Positions 16,774 through 26,589 of a stretch of 64,000 nucleotides of DNA are shown here, in pieces (position 1 is the stretch's first letter; the number at the start of each line of letters is the position of its first letter). The stretch lies in NCBI GenBank assembly GCA_035651655.1, contig DASRFG010000023.1:661028-725027 (forward strand), in the 5' to 3' direction. Both the position numbers and the translations under genes were made by a program. Source of the DNA: Terriglobales bacterium (lineage in GTDB: Bacteria > Acidobacteriota > Terriglobia > Terriglobales > Acidobacteriaceae). The notes beneath the pieces were generated by a model. That model made no database searches. It was not told the DNA's origin and saw only the letters and a list, made by a program, of their open reading frames with translations.

Positions 16774-19700
16774 ATGCAGCGGTGGCGTACATTCCATTCG
16801 CTTGTCTGTCTTCTCTTGCTGATTGTGCTCCCGCGTCCCGTCATGGGGCAAAGCGAAAGGGCCGTGATAACGGGGCGTGTCACAGATCCGTCAGGCGCAG
16901 TCATAGCCGGCGCGGAGGTTATCGCCACGGAGATCGGAACCAATCGCTCTGTATCAACCATAACCACCAAAAAGGGCCGATATGTATTAGCGGACCTCCA
17001 GCCGGGGCGCTATCGAATCGTGGTGGTGAAGGACGGCTTCCGTCAGACGGTAGGCACAAGAATTTCATTGCGTGTGCAGGACAACATCGCGCAAAACTTT
17101 GAATTGCAGGTCGGCTCCGTAGCAGAATCGGTTACCGTTGTAGCCACGCAAGAGAATTTCCAGCAGTCCCCTGCTGTCGGAACGGTAATCGATCGCGGCC
17201 TGGTTGAAAATATTCCGCTCAACGGCCGAACGTTCCAGGCATTGATTGCTCTCGTCCCAGGTGTGGTGACAGCGAAAGCAGACAGTAATAATCCGGGGCA
17301 GTTCAGCGTAAACGGGCAGAGAACGAACGCCAATACCATTTCCATCGATGGAGTCAGCGCGAATGTGGCCGCCGATACTTCGATCGGGCTAGGTCAAGCC
17401 GCGGGAGGCTCATTGCCATCCCTCACGGCACTGGGCACGACAAGCAACCTGGTCTCGGTTGACGCTCTCTCGGAATTTAAGGTTCAAACATCGGCTTTCA
17501 GCCCGGAATTTGGTCATACCCCGGGCGGTCAAATTTCAATTGTCACGCGCTCTGGCACCAATGCGTATCACGGGACGGCGTTTGAATATTTTCGGAATGA
17601 AGCTCTCGATGCAAACGACTGGTTCAGCAACCATCTCGGTCTCCATAAGGCGCCTTTGCGGCAACACGATTTTGGAGGCGTTTTCGGCGGGCACATCGTA
17701 AAGGATCGGACCTTCTTTTTCGCTTCCTATGAACAATTGACCCTGCGGCTCCCGCAAACCAAGACCTCAAAGGTCCCTTCCCTGGCCTCGCGGGCCGCCG
17801 CGAGTCCTGAACTGAAGCCTTGGCTGGATGCCTATCCGCTCCCGAACGGACCCGATACGATCAATGGCGAAAGTGTTTTTGCCGCGAACTACGCCGATCC
17901 GTCGGTAGTTCACGCCGGAAGTATCCGAGTGGATCAAACAATCCCCGAGCATGGTTCTTTCTTCGTGCGCTACAACTCCGCGCCATCCAGCAGTTCCCGG
18001 CGCCGCTCTGCAATGAGTGATGTTGTGGACTCCATAGTGGATACGCAAACCCTCACCGGCGGCTATACCTGGACGCTGAACGCAACCCTCGGAATCGATG
18101 TGCGCATGAACTACAGCCGAGTTCGGGGAGCGAATACGTTCGCCGTAGACAATTTTCATGGCGCCAAGCCACCGGCAGACTCGGTCATTTTTCCGCCGTT
18201 CACTTCGAGAGCCCATGCCTTGGTGGAGTTCATCCCGTTTGGCGCCAACGACCTGGCATCTGGAACCCTCGCCAGCAACCTGCAAAGGCAGATCAATTTG
18301 GTCGCCAATGTGAACGTAATCAAGCGCGAGCACCAACTAAAGTTCGGCGTGGATTATCGGAGGCTTTTCCCTGTTTCTGGTCCCGCCAGTTACCTGCAGC
18401 AGGCAGTTTTTTACAACGGCACTGCGGGTGCCCTCACGGGAATCGCCGATTCCGTGGAAGTGGACGCTTTCGCGGCCAACCTTTCCCCGCGATATTTGAG
18501 TTTGGGTCTGTATGCGGTGGACGTTTGGATGCCCTCTCCTCGATTTACCCTGACATACGGTTTACGTTGGGAGCTCGAACCGCCCCCCACCGAGGCAAGC
18601 GGCAAAAATCCCATCACACTGCAGGGCGTGGATAGCCCAGCGACGATCCGCGTCGCGCCGCCCAACACCCCGCTCTACCAAACGACCTATGACAACTTTG
18701 CGCCAAGAATCGGAGCGGCCTATCACCTTTCCGAAAGAAAAGGAACGGAGTCCATCCTCAGAGGAGGCTTTGGTCTATTTTACGATCTCGGTAACTCCTC
18801 TACTGCGGGCGGTTTAACGAATCTGCCGTATTCCGCTTCCAAGTTCTTCGACAATGTTCATTTTCCGCTCAGTCTAACCGACGCAGCGCCACCTTCACTC
18901 GTGAATTCTGGCCCGCCGTTTGGATTCGTCCAGGCTTCGGACCCACACTTGAAATTACCCAGGTCATACCAGTGGAACGTCGCTCTGGAGCAGGCCATCG
19001 GAGCAAGTCAAGGTATCACGGCCACCTACGTAGGCACGGTGGGACGAAGACTTCTTCGCCGGGAGTTAATCATTGCACCGAACCCGGATTTCGGTTTCGT
19101 CGCTATCACGCGGAATGCCGCCACTTCCGACTACCATGCTTTGCAGCTTCAGTTCGAACGCCGGCTCGTAAATGGTCTGCAGATACTGTCGTCCTATACC
19201 TGGGCTCATTCGATTGATCTGGCTTCGGAGGATTCGTCAAATCTGGCTGGGGTAGGCGCTCTCAATCCGAACATTGATCGAGGTTCTTCCTCGTTTGATG
19301 TTCGGCACGCATTTAATGCTGCCGCCACTTATGACATTCCGGCTCCGCATGTCAGCTCGGCGATCCACCACATACTGAAAGGCTGGTCCGTAGCCCCAAC
19401 ATTTACTGCCAGGTCCGCGACACCGGTCAATATCGTTACTGGTGACCCCACCGGTGCCGGAATTATCGGAGTTCAGATTTTCGGATTGCAACGCCCGGAT
19501 GTGGTCCCGAATGTTCCCTTTTATGTCCACGATCCGCAAGCTCCAGGCGGAAGAAGAATAAACAGCAACGCGTTTGCATTGCCTCCCGATACCAGGCAGG
19601 GAACCCTTGGCCGCAATGCGCTTCGTGGCTTGGCGATGTATCAGCTTGATCTTGGGTTCGCCCGGCGATTTGAGCTCACGGAAAAGCTGGCGCTGCAGTT

Positions 19701-19950
19701 CCGGGGTGAGCTTTTTAACATCTTCAACCATCCAAATTTCGCCGACGTCGGATTTGATACGGTGAATTCCAGCATTTTGTATAACGGTCTTTCCCCAAGT
19801 GGTGGACCCCTTCCAAATCCCTTCTTTGGTGTTCCATCTCAAATGCTCGGCCGAAGCTTGGGGAGCGGGGGCCAGGAAGGAGGTTTGAATCCGCTGTACC
19901 AGGTTGGAGGGCCGCGCTCCATCCAACTCGCTTTGAAATTGCAATTTTAG
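16774..19950 (+). CDS. Oar-like TonB-dependent outer-membrane receptor
   Basis: 1058 aa. Signal peptide 1-26 (core LVCLLLLIVLPRPVMG), then a carboxypeptidase-regulatory beta-sandwich (ITGRVTDPSGAVIAGAEVIA), a plug (RTFQALIALVPGVV, QFSVNGQRTNANTISIDGVS) and a large barrel with the terminal strand SIQLALKLQF ending in Phe, as needed for BAM recognition. Oar-type proteins are abundant in Acidobacteriota; Oar of Myxococcus is involved in adhesion and protease export, and others take up polymers. The ligand is unknown. Position behind an ECF sigma/anti-sigma pair suggests a signal-regulated receptor. Confidence 0.9.
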   Translation: MQRWRTFHSLVCLLLLIVLPRPVMGQSERAVITGRVTDPSGAVIAGAEVIATEIGTNRSVSTITTKKGRYVLADLQPGRYRIVVVKDGFRQTVGTRISLRVQDNIAQNFELQVGSVAESVTVVATQENFQQSPAVGTVIDRGLVENIPLNGRTFQALIALVPGVVTAKADSNNPGQFSVNGQRTNANTISIDGVSANVAADTSIGLGQAAGGSLPSLTALGTTSNLVSVDALSEFKVQTSAFSPEFGHTPGGQISIVTRSGTNAYHGTAFEYFRNEALDANDWFSNHLGLHKAPLRQHDFGGVFGGHIVKDRTFFFASYEQLTLRLPQTKTSKVPSLASRAAASPELKPWLDAYPLPNGPDTINGESVFAANYADPSVVHAGSIRVDQTIPEHGSFFVRYNSAPSSSSRRRSAMSDVVDSIVDTQTLTGGYTWTLNATLGIDVRMNYSRVRGANTFAVDNFHGAKPPADSVIFPPFTSRAHALVEFIPFGANDLASGTLASNLQRQINLVANVNVIKREHQLKFGVDYRRLFPVSGPASYLQQAVFYNGTAGALTGIADSVEVDAFAANLSPRYLSLGLYAVDVWMPSPRFTLTYGLRWELEPPPTEASGKNPITLQGVDSPATIRVAPPNTPLYQTTYDNFAPRIGAAYHLSERKGTESILRGGFGLFYDLGNSSTAGGLTNLPYSASKFFDNVHFPLSLTDAAPPSLVNSGPPFGFVQASDPHLKLPRSYQWNVALEQAIGASQGITATYVGTVGRRLLRRELIIAPNPDFGFVAITRNAATSDYHALQLQFERRLVNGLQILSSYTWAHSIDLASEDSSNLAGVGALNPNIDRGSSSFDVRHAFNAAATYDIPAPHVSSAIHHILKGWSVAPTFTARSATPVNIVTGDPTGAGIIGVQIFGLQRPDVVPNVPFYVHDPQAPGGRRINSNAFALPPDTRQGTLGRNALRGLAMYQLDLGFARRFELTEKLALQFRGELFNIFNHPNFADVGFDTVNSSILYNGLSPSGGPLPNPFFGVPSQMLGRSLGSGGQEGGLNPLYQVGGPRSIQLALKLQF

Positions 19951-19998
19951 AAGGCGCACTAAATACCACCTTACGAATAATGGAGAGGGAAAAAGGAC

Positions 19999-20499
19999 AT
20001 GTCTCGAACAAGAATGTTGGCCGTAGCCGTATCGTTGGTTTGCCTCGTTAGCTTCGGTTTGCTCACCAGAGTTGTGGCACAGGAAGCAGAGCATGCAGTT
20101 AAATTTGAAGAGCTACCTAAGGCTGTGCAACAAACAGCGACCGCACAGTTAAAGGGAGCGACGGTACGCGGATATACCGCGGAAACAAATAAGATCGGCC
20201 ACGTACACTATGAGATGGAAACGGTCACGGCGGCGGGCTTGACTCGCGATCTTCTCATCGAGTCAACGGGCGGGGTCCTCAGCATCGAAGAAGAAGTCAA
20301 AATGGACTCGAATGAGGTTCCGGCAACGGTTCGGGAAACACTGCAGAAATACGTGAAAGGCATCAACGGCTCGGTTGCCAAACTTGAACGAGTCACGAAA
20401 GCCGACGGGACGGTCCTAGGGTACGACGCAGATATTCAGTCGGAAGTGACACTGAATCCGGACGGCGCCATTAAGAAAGCTGCACCTCCAGCCAACTAA
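19999..20499 (+). CDS. Exported PepSY-like small protein
   Basis: 166 aa. Signal peptide 1-27 (AVAVSLVCLVSFGLLTRVVA). The mature part has two PepSY-like units: FEELPKAVQQTATAQLKGAT with a following YEMETVTAAG strand, and VPATVRETLQKYVKGINGSV with YDADIQSEVTLNPDG. The domain pattern (helix, then a strand with Y-E/D) is like YpeB/PepSY inhibitors or sensors. GAGAGGGAAAAAGGACATG gives a good ribosome-binding site. It follows the receptor gene by 48 bp and is probably cotranscribed. Confidence 0.75.
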   Translation: MSRTRMLAVAVSLVCLVSFGLLTRVVAQEAEHAVKFEELPKAVQQTATAQLKGATVRGYTAETNKIGHVHYEMETVTAAGLTRDLLIESTGGVLSIEEEVKMDSNEVPATVRETLQKYVKGINGSVAKLERVTKADGTVLGYDADIQSEVTLNPDGAIKKAAPPAN

Positions 20500-20558
20500 T
20501 ATCAGCATACAGGAAAAGGTGACGGCCTAACCGGTCAGCTTTTCTGGCAGCTTTTGGT

Positions 20559-20594
20559 GCTTGTGAATTCGCGGCCAGGCGCGAATTCACAAGC
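20559..20594. repeat. Perfect 15-bp stem hairpin before a GTG start
   Basis: GCTTGTGAATTCGCG pairs with its exact complement around the loop GCCAGG. It lies 60 bp after the PepSY-like gene and 6 bp before the GTG at 20601. There is no T-run. Terminator, attenuator or mobile repeat are all open. Confidence 0.7.
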
Positions 20595-20600
20595 GGTTTC

Positions 20601-20972
20601 GTGTGGGATCCTCTCCTCTTAACTGGAACGCTGTCCACCAAAGCCATTGCCCCCGGAATTAATGTAGTAGCTTTCTCTGCCAATCCAACGTTTGACGCTT
20701 CTCTCGGCAATTCTCAAAAGATTGTATTGATGGGAACCGTGGCGAGTTCGAATTTGACCAATCCGGTAGCAGGTGAGCAGCTTAACTTTGTTGTTTGCCA
20801 GGACGGAGCTGGCGGCCACACGTTCACTTTCCCCAGCAACTTTCGTTCGCCGTCTGGGCCTGCGCCGAAGCTACTTGGAACGGCGGCAAACACCTGCACT
20901 CTCGGAGCGTTCCTGGTAGATTCCGACGGCGCAACAGTTTTCCAATTGTCCGCGTTTCAAATTGCAGAATAG
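20601..20972 (+). CDS. Small beta-rich protein resembling C-terminal modules of acidobacterial surface proteins
   Basis: 123 aa from GTG. The phrases VVAFSANPTFDASLGNSQKI, GEQLNFVVCQDGAGGHTFTF and LGTAANTCTLGAFLVDSDG are, to my recollection, a module seen at the ends of longer secreted acidobacterial proteins, often after beta-helix domains. Here it stands alone, without a signal peptide or clear ribosome-binding site, directly after a long hairpin. It is either a fragment of a lost larger gene or a stand-alone module. Two cysteines (VCQD and NTCTL) may form a disulfide. Confidence 0.5.
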   Translation: MWDPLLLTGTLSTKAIAPGINVVAFSANPTFDASLGNSQKIVLMGTVASSNLTNPVAGEQLNFVVCQDGAGGHTFTFPSNFRSPSGPAPKLLGTAANTCTLGAFLVDSDGATVFQLSAFQIAE

Positions 20973-21175
20973 CCGAATATTACTCGAAGAAGAACTGTGG
21001 GTGGCCGAACCAAGTTGAAAGCAAACCGTTGAGAAGTGTCGCCGCGAGTCCATTTTTCGGCAGGCTAGCTTTTAGCTGTTGACTTACTGCCGCATTTGCA
21101 GATATGTCCCTACAGTAGTCCCTACGCCAGCCAAACCGGAAAACAAGGAGCCTATATATAATTGATCTCCCACGT

Positions 21176-21260
21176 GCGAAAGTGGCGGAACTGGCAGACG
21201 CACCAGACTTAGGATCTGGCGGGGAAACCCATGGGGGTTCGACTCCCCCCTTTCGCACCA
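21176..21260 (+). tRNA. tRNA-Leu (anticodon UAG)
   Basis: 85 nt class II tRNA. Acceptor GCGAAAG pairs with CTTTCGC, discriminator A, CCA encoded. The anticodon stem CCAGA/TCTGG encloses loop CTTAGGA with TAG at 21210-21212. There is a long variable arm, and the T-arm is GGGGGTTCGACTCCCCC. A TATAAT (21157-21162) lies just upstream as a likely -10. Confidence 0.97.
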
Positions 21261-21443
21261 CCCTTTTCGCATCAATAAGTTCCGACAGATTTCGACTGCT
21301 GATCCTTTTTTCCAGTGGGCCCTCCAGTTCGTGCAGCCGAGCAGCGGCAGCGGCAAAACTGGGCCTGCTGGTCCCTCACCTTCCGGCCAAAGAGACACCA
21401 GGTTACGTTGTACGCCAGGGTCAGCGCCACAAACGATGCTGCA

Positions 21444-23576
21444 TCACGGCTCCTGGCGAACTTCGCGCTTATTGAAGTGTTCAGCCACGACGGCGGGCGT
21501 TTCCGGCAGGCGGCCTTCTTTAATAGCAAGGGCGAGACGGATGAACTGAGCATTGGTCCAAGCCAGCGGAGTGGCCGAGCCTGTACCCTCGCCGAACCTC
21601 AAATGCTCCGGATCGGGAGTGTCTGGCCGATCCCAAATTTGCTCTGACAACATACGTCCTTTGTTCGCCATGTGAAGCATGGCATCCAGGTAAGGATGCG
21701 CATCCTGTCCTGAGGCAAGGGCGTATTCGCCTCGTTCGCCAACAAAGAGTGGCCAGAGACGCCCGATACCGGTGCCATCCCAACCTCTGCCATCGGGCTT
21801 CTCCCCATACCCATCATGGTTGTAACGGTACCAATCCGGCCCATTGGGAGTGTTGATACGAATGACCTTATCAATTACGGGCAGCGAGGCCTGGACTGCA
21901 CTGTCGTGGGGCGGCCGAATACCAAGACGCACCAGCTCCAGAAAACCAGCATCCACGATCTCGCGCTCGTCCCAAGTTCCGCCGCCGTTGTGGACGTCCA
22001 ACTTTTCACCTGAGTTTGGATTCCCGTGCTGGGAGATACGAATAAAGTAGCGCGGCGCGTAAGGGCCGCTAGTGGTCACCGTCCAGGAATCCAGCTGATT
22101 GGCCCAATTGTCTGCTGTGCTCAACCATTGTTTGGCCGAAGCGTCATCGGAGTTGTGGCGGGCAATCTCAGCTGCACAAATCAGGCCCGCTATTTCCGCC
22201 GCGATAGTGGATGGCGAGTAGCCCGGTACTTCCTCCCAACGCTCCTCGGGGGTTGCGGGCCCGTGAGCGACGATGAAATTGGCCGCAGGCTTTACGTGCT
22301 GGAGGTAGGTTTGGCCGTCGGTCCGGCCAAACTGGTAGGCGAGGATGATGGGGTAGGATACCTCATCCATTTGCAGGGAGGGCCAGTAGGGACGTCCATC
22401 GAGCCAGGAGTTTTGCGGAAATGAACCATCCGGCTTTTGCTGTCCGGTAAACAGATAGTTTAGGGCGCGGTCTGCCGACTCCTTGTCTCCCATCGCGTAA
22501 AAGGCGGTAGCAACTTCGTATAAGTCGCGGGCCCACACCAGGTGATACCCGCCCACGGACGGCTCGTTAGCGTCAACCCCATTGCCCCATGGAATGCTCA
22601 GCGAAGCGGCCCCGGCGCCGCGATAAGTCTTGTCTTCATGCGCCTTCAGCACCATGGCTGACATCTGGTATTGATCGTGGTAGGGCGGATCAACTGATTT
22701 AAGAGTCGCCAAATATTCGTGCCAGCCCGCACTGTATTGCTGTAGAAGTTGCGGGAACGGCCGCTGCAGCGATTCTCGTGCATGCTTAATGGCCAATTGG
22801 CCTTCGGCCCCGAATCCAAGCGCGAGCGTGAACGCGGAAGTGGCCGCCTCCGCTGGTAGTTCCGCTATCTGAACAACGTTGCCATCCGCGGCGCGCACGT
22901 AAGTGTGCTCGAGTCCGAACTGCCGTTTCAGTTCAGTCCAGCCGTCACTTGTGCCGAGGTACCCGCTGCTGGTGCGCAAAAAGCGCAAACTGCACAGCAG
23001 CGCGGAAGCTACCGGTCCATCAGCAGCGATTAGGCCCCCACCTATGGAGTAGCCGGTGTCATGTAATCCGCTGTTGTTAATAGAAGGGTCGTATAGCACG
23101 TAAAGGTGGTAATCGCCCGGCCGAAGCGGGGTGAACTTCACTTGGATGAGCACAGTATCGCGTTCGGGGTCGGTGATATACGTTTTCGATATCCGATAGC
23201 GTCCGGATTTTGATGTATTGACTTGGCGGAAGACCAGCGCAGCGGGATCCGGTACTTCGACCTGGTGGGTTGTGTTTTCGGTTTCATTTTCGACGAAGGT
23301 ACGGCCGTCGGTGACAATCAGTTCCAGGTCGCGAGTGTTGGCTTTATCAATTGTCGGATAGTAAACCTCATTCAGCGCGCCCTCGCCCAGGGAAAACCAA
23401 ACCTTCGAAGTAAGTGTGTTTGAAGTGCCAACTCCCTGTTTATTGCCGTTGGTCCAGGTGGCCTTTGCGCCGGGTGCGCCGGGTGCTAGTTGTGCCACAC
23501 AGGGCGGAGAGGAGAGGCACAGTAAGAATGCCACCAGAGCTTTTCTGTGCTGCACCCGGAAAGTCGCCATGATCAT
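21444..23576 (-). CDS. GH15 glucoamylase-like glycoside hydrolase
   Basis: 710 aa, exported (signal peptide to about residue 28, ending CVAQ). The N-terminal beta-sandwich ([35 protein letters not shown]) is the usual domain of bacterial glucoamylases. The (alpha/alpha)6 domain carries QMDEVSYPI with the likely general acid E405 and [13 protein letters not shown] with the likely general base E614. It should release glucose from the non-reducing ends of starch- or dextrin-like alpha-glucans in the periplasm or outside. An alternative start two codons downstream (23570) is equally good. Divergent from trehalase over a 166-bp gap. Confidence 0.88.
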   Translation of the reverse strand: MIMATFRVQHRKALVAFLLCLSSPPCVAQLAPGAPGAKATWTNGNKQGVGTSNTLTSKVWFSLGEGALNEVYYPTIDKANTRDLELIVTDGRTFVENETENTTHQVEVPDPAALVFRQVNTSKSGRYRISKTYITDPERDTVLIQVKFTPLRPGDYHLYVLYDPSINNSGLHDTGYSIGGGLIAADGPVASALLCSLRFLRTSSGYLGTSDGWTELKRQFGLEHTYVRAADGNVVQIAELPAEAATSAFTLALGFGAEGQLAIKHARESLQRPFPQLLQQYSAGWHEYLATLKSVDPPYHDQYQMSAMVLKAHEDKTYRGAGAASLSIPWGNGVDANEPSVGGYHLVWARDLYEVATAFYAMGDKESADRALNYLFTGQQKPDGSFPQNSWLDGRPYWPSLQMDEVSYPIILAYQFGRTDGQTYLQHVKPAANFIVAHGPATPEERWEEVPGYSPSTIAAEIAGLICAAEIARHNSDDASAKQWLSTADNWANQLDSWTVTTSGPYAPRYFIRISQHGNPNSGEKLDVHNGGGTWDEREIVDAGFLELVRLGIRPPHDSAVQASLPVIDKVIRINTPNGPDWYRYNHDGYGEKPDGRGWDGTGIGRLWPLFVGERGEYALASGQDAHPYLDAMLHMANKGRMLSEQIWDRPDTPDPEHLRFGEGTGSATPLAWTNAQFIRLALAIKEGRLPETPAVVAEHFNKREVRQEP

Positions 23577-23742
23577 CAGTGATGGTTAGAAGAACTAACC
23601 AAGTCACGCAATCTATCCTAGCGGTTGAATATTCGCAATAGCTGGTCCGCGGCGGTGCGATTGCTGCGGTTGTAGTGGTTGTGTAAGCTGGTGGGATTCC
23701 GGTCGCCGTCCGACGGGAGTGTTTCGAGTAGCCTGAAAAATT

Positions 23743-25434
23743 ATGAAGACAACAAATCCGCGAGTTTTGCTTGTTTGTGTAGTTTTCCTACAGATAATCT
23801 TCTGCGCCAGTTCTGGATCCGCGCAAGCCGCAGCCCCACAGCCTCACGGGCTCAGTGACATACTGCAATACATCTCAAACGGCTGGAACACGCTCACTCG
23901 TTCTACTACTCAGTGCTCCAGCGTTGCTGACCCCAAGCTCAAATCCAAGCCGGTGATGTACTTGCCAGCGGACTATTCACCGCCCACGAGTGTTCAGGCG
24001 CTCGAAAAACAATGCGCGGTCGATGTAGAGAAGCTTCCGAAAGCGATCCACCAACCGGGTGAACTTGACGTCGAAAAGATTCAACCACCGGGACTACTGT
24101 TCCTCGAAAAGCCTTACGTCGTGCCGGGCGGCAGGTTCAACGAAATGTACGGTTGGGACAGCTACTTCATAATTCGCGGGCTCCTGGAGGATGGTCGTGT
24201 GGAATTGGCGCGCGACATGGTGGAAAACTTTTTTTTTGAGATTGAACACTATGGAACCGTGCTCAACGCGAACCGCACCTACATGCTGACTCGCTCCCAG
24301 CCTCCCTTTTTGACCTCGATGATTCTGGCCGTATATGACGCGGAAAAACGCGCGGGACACCAGGACAGCGCTTGGCTGGCGAGAGCCTACAGTTTCGCAG
24401 CCACAGATTACCAGCTCTGGACCCACGCCCCACATCTCGCCGGTACGACCGGATTGTCCCGCTATTTTGACTTTGGCGAGGGACCTGCGCCCGAAGCCAC
24501 CCAGGGCGAAGGAGCGGCTTATCGCAGGCCGGCGGGATATTTTCTGCTGCATCCTGAAGCTGCTGCCGGACGGGAGATACCTGTAAACGAAAACGAGAGT
24601 CGGCCTGTGCTGGGCCAAACGTATGCGGTCGAATTTTGCGACACGGTGAATGCATCCGAGCCGGCGACTTCGCGCTGCGATCATCTGGAGAACGTCGCCC
24701 TCACGCCTGAGTACTACAAGGGTGACCGCAGCATGCGGGAATCAGGATTCGATATTTCGTTCCGCTTTGGACCATTCGGCGCCGATACTCACCACTATGC
24801 GGCAGTGTGTCTGAACAGCCTGCTCTACAAATATGAAAAAGACATGGAGCAGATAGGCTCAGTACTAGGCCGCGACTCCGAAGCACGAGAGTGGCACGAT
24901 CGCGCCGAAAAACGCCGCCGCGCGATGCAGAGTCTATTGTGGGATGCGCAACGAGGAATGTATTTCGATTACGATGCACAAAAGCAAGTCCGTTCGACTT
25001 ACGAATACATAGCGACGTTTTATCCGTTGTGGGCTGGTCTGGCCACTCCGGAGCAGGCCAGCGCCCTGGTCCGCAATTTGAAGGTATTTGAGCATCCGGG
25101 TGGCTTGGCCATGAGCCGGACCGATAGCGGAATGCAGTGGGACTATCCATACGGATGGGCGCCGACTCAGCTGGTGGCAATTGAGGGGTTGCGGCGATAT
25201 GGGTTCAACGATGACGCGAACCGGGTTTCGTACGCCTTCCTTTCCACGATTCTGGAAAATTTCCGGCGGGATGGGACGATCCGCGAAAAATATAATGTGG
25301 TGACGCGTTCCTCGGAAACGCCCGTCCGGGCGGGATACACAACGAATGAAGTAGGGTTCGGGTGGACTAACGCAGCCTTCCTCGCGCTACTGCATCAGCT
25401 ACCGAGGGATTGGGCAAGCCGCCTGGAAAAGTAA
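23743..25434 (+). CDS. treA: Periplasmic trehalase (GH37)
   Basis: 563 aa. Signal peptide about 1-28. Trehalase signature 1 is PGGRFNEMYGWDSYF (about residues 128-142) and signature 2 is QWDYPYGWAP (about 465-474). The likely catalytic acid is D336 in ESGFDISFRFG; most family members have ESGWD, so Trp is Phe here. Hydrolyses trehalose to two glucose molecules. It is divergent from the GH15 gene and both are exported, which fits combined alpha-glucan and trehalose use. Confidence 0.9.
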   Translation: MKTTNPRVLLVCVVFLQIIFCASSGSAQAAAPQPHGLSDILQYISNGWNTLTRSTTQCSSVADPKLKSKPVMYLPADYSPPTSVQALEKQCAVDVEKLPKAIHQPGELDVEKIQPPGLLFLEKPYVVPGGRFNEMYGWDSYFIIRGLLEDGRVELARDMVENFFFEIEHYGTVLNANRTYMLTRSQPPFLTSMILAVYDAEKRAGHQDSAWLARAYSFAATDYQLWTHAPHLAGTTGLSRYFDFGEGPAPEATQGEGAAYRRPAGYFLLHPEAAAGREIPVNENESRPVLGQTYAVEFCDTVNASEPATSRCDHLENVALTPEYYKGDRSMRESGFDISFRFGPFGADTHHYAAVCLNSLLYKYEKDMEQIGSVLGRDSEAREWHDRAEKRRRAMQSLLWDAQRGMYFDYDAQKQVRSTYEYIATFYPLWAGLATPEQASALVRNLKVFEHPGGLAMSRTDSGMQWDYPYGWAPTQLVAIEGLRRYGFNDDANRVSYAFLSTILENFRRDGTIREKYNVVTRSSETPVRAGYTTNEVGFGWTNAAFLALLHQLPRDWASRLEK

Positions 25435-25461
25435 TCGCTGCAAACCCACCTTTGTGTGATG

Positions 25462-26499
25462 CTAGGGGTGTGATGTCTCGAGGGACTGTAGCTGCTCGCC
25501 TAACTTGAGCTCCCGGTCACTTTCTGCTGAGTTGCCCAGCGCGCGGTAGGACTCGCCCAATAGATGATGAGTAATGTAGTTGTTGGGGTCCATCTCCAGG
25601 GCGTGCTTCAGGGTACGGACTGCTAACTCGGGCTCGCCTTTTTTCAGCAAGACCTTGCCCATTAAGACGTACGGCCCCGTCGCGGTGGAATCCAGCCAGA
25701 TTGACCGTTGAAGCGCCCGCTCGGCCTCGTCGAATTTCAGCAGGCGCGAGTACGCATCGCCTAACTTGTAATACGTCGGGGAGTGGGCAGGGTTGATCGC
25801 CAATTCCTTCTGGAACTGCTCGAGCGCTTCGGGGATTCGTGACTTAAACAGATAGAGCTCGCCTATAAAGAAATGCGCGAGCGGCAACTTGGGATCGAGG
25901 CTAATGGCCTTTTGGGCGTACTCCTCCGCGATGGGATCGAATTCCTGGCGCAGAAGCATGCGTGCAGTGAACAGATACGCCGGTGCGGAATCCGGCGTGA
26001 CCCCATACATCGTGGAGAACGAGCGCCTAGCCTGATCGTATTTTCTTTGATGAATGTAGCAGATGCCTAGAACATAAGAGGCATCCACGTTGGCGATGGG
26101 GTACCAAGATTGGACCCGCTCCAGCAAAGGGATGGCCTCCGACGGATTACCAGCGAAGTAGTAGGAGAGGCCCAGCAGCTGCACGGCTTCGTTATCCTGA
26201 GGATCTTCAGATGAAGCCTTCTTCAGCGACTCGATGGCTTTGATGTAATCGCCCTTTTTGTAGTACGCGATTCCGAACTCGTGGGCCAGGCCCTTGGCGC
26301 TGGGATTTTGGCGTTTCAGGTCTTGCAACTCCGATATTCCCTCTTCAAAGTGGCCTTCCTGAATGAGAACACGGGCATGGGCAAGAGATTGAGACTTCTG
26401 TTCCTGAGCGCCCGCAGCATTGTTACGTGCAGAGGCCGGGTTTCCAGCGAACGGTGCTGAAGCAGCCAGAAAAAGAGCCAATGTCACGAGTGGAGACAT
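25462..26499 (-). CDS. Exported TPR-repeat protein
   Basis: 345 aa. N-terminal signal peptide (LVTLALFLAASAPFAG), then about eight TPR units starting near residue 37, for example YYKKGDYIKAIESLKKASSE and YYKLGDAYSRLLKFDEAERA. It probably acts in the periplasm as a scaffold. It sits between trehalase and an Oar receptor gene on the receptor strand. Because an intrinsic terminator lies between the receptor gene and this one, it is likely a separate transcript. Confidence 0.8.
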   Translation of the reverse strand: MSPLVTLALFLAASAPFAGNPASARNNAAGAQEQKSQSLAHARVLIQEGHFEEGISELQDLKRQNPSAKGLAHEFGIAYYKKGDYIKAIESLKKASSEDPQDNEAVQLLGLSYYFAGNPSEAIPLLERVQSWYPIANVDASYVLGICYIHQRKYDQARRSFSTMYGVTPDSAPAYLFTARMLLRQEFDPIAEEYAQKAISLDPKLPLAHFFIGELYLFKSRIPEALEQFQKELAINPAHSPTYYKLGDAYSRLLKFDEAERALQRSIWLDSTATGPYVLMGKVLLKKGEPELAVRTLKHALEMDPNNYITHHLLGESYRALGNSAESDRELKLGEQLQSLETSHP

Positions 26500-26537
26500 A
26501 AGCGATGGTTACTTAGATATTAATCTCAACACGATAG

Positions 26538-26567
26538 AAAAATAAAAGGGAGCCACTAAGGGCTCCC
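26538..26567 (-). terminator. Intrinsic terminator of Oar receptor gene
   Basis: GGGAGCC (26548-26554) and GGCTCCC (26561-26567) form a 7-bp stem. Read on the minus strand it is followed by TTTTATTTTTC. Confidence 0.85.
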
Positions 26568-26589
26568 TGTGAGAACATTCGAACCAAGA

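Noticed and set aside
21084..21475. Protein-like frames on both strands over the tRNA-Leu gene (for example [18 protein letters not shown])
   Set aside because: These are translations of the tRNA itself, a well-known source of false proteins.
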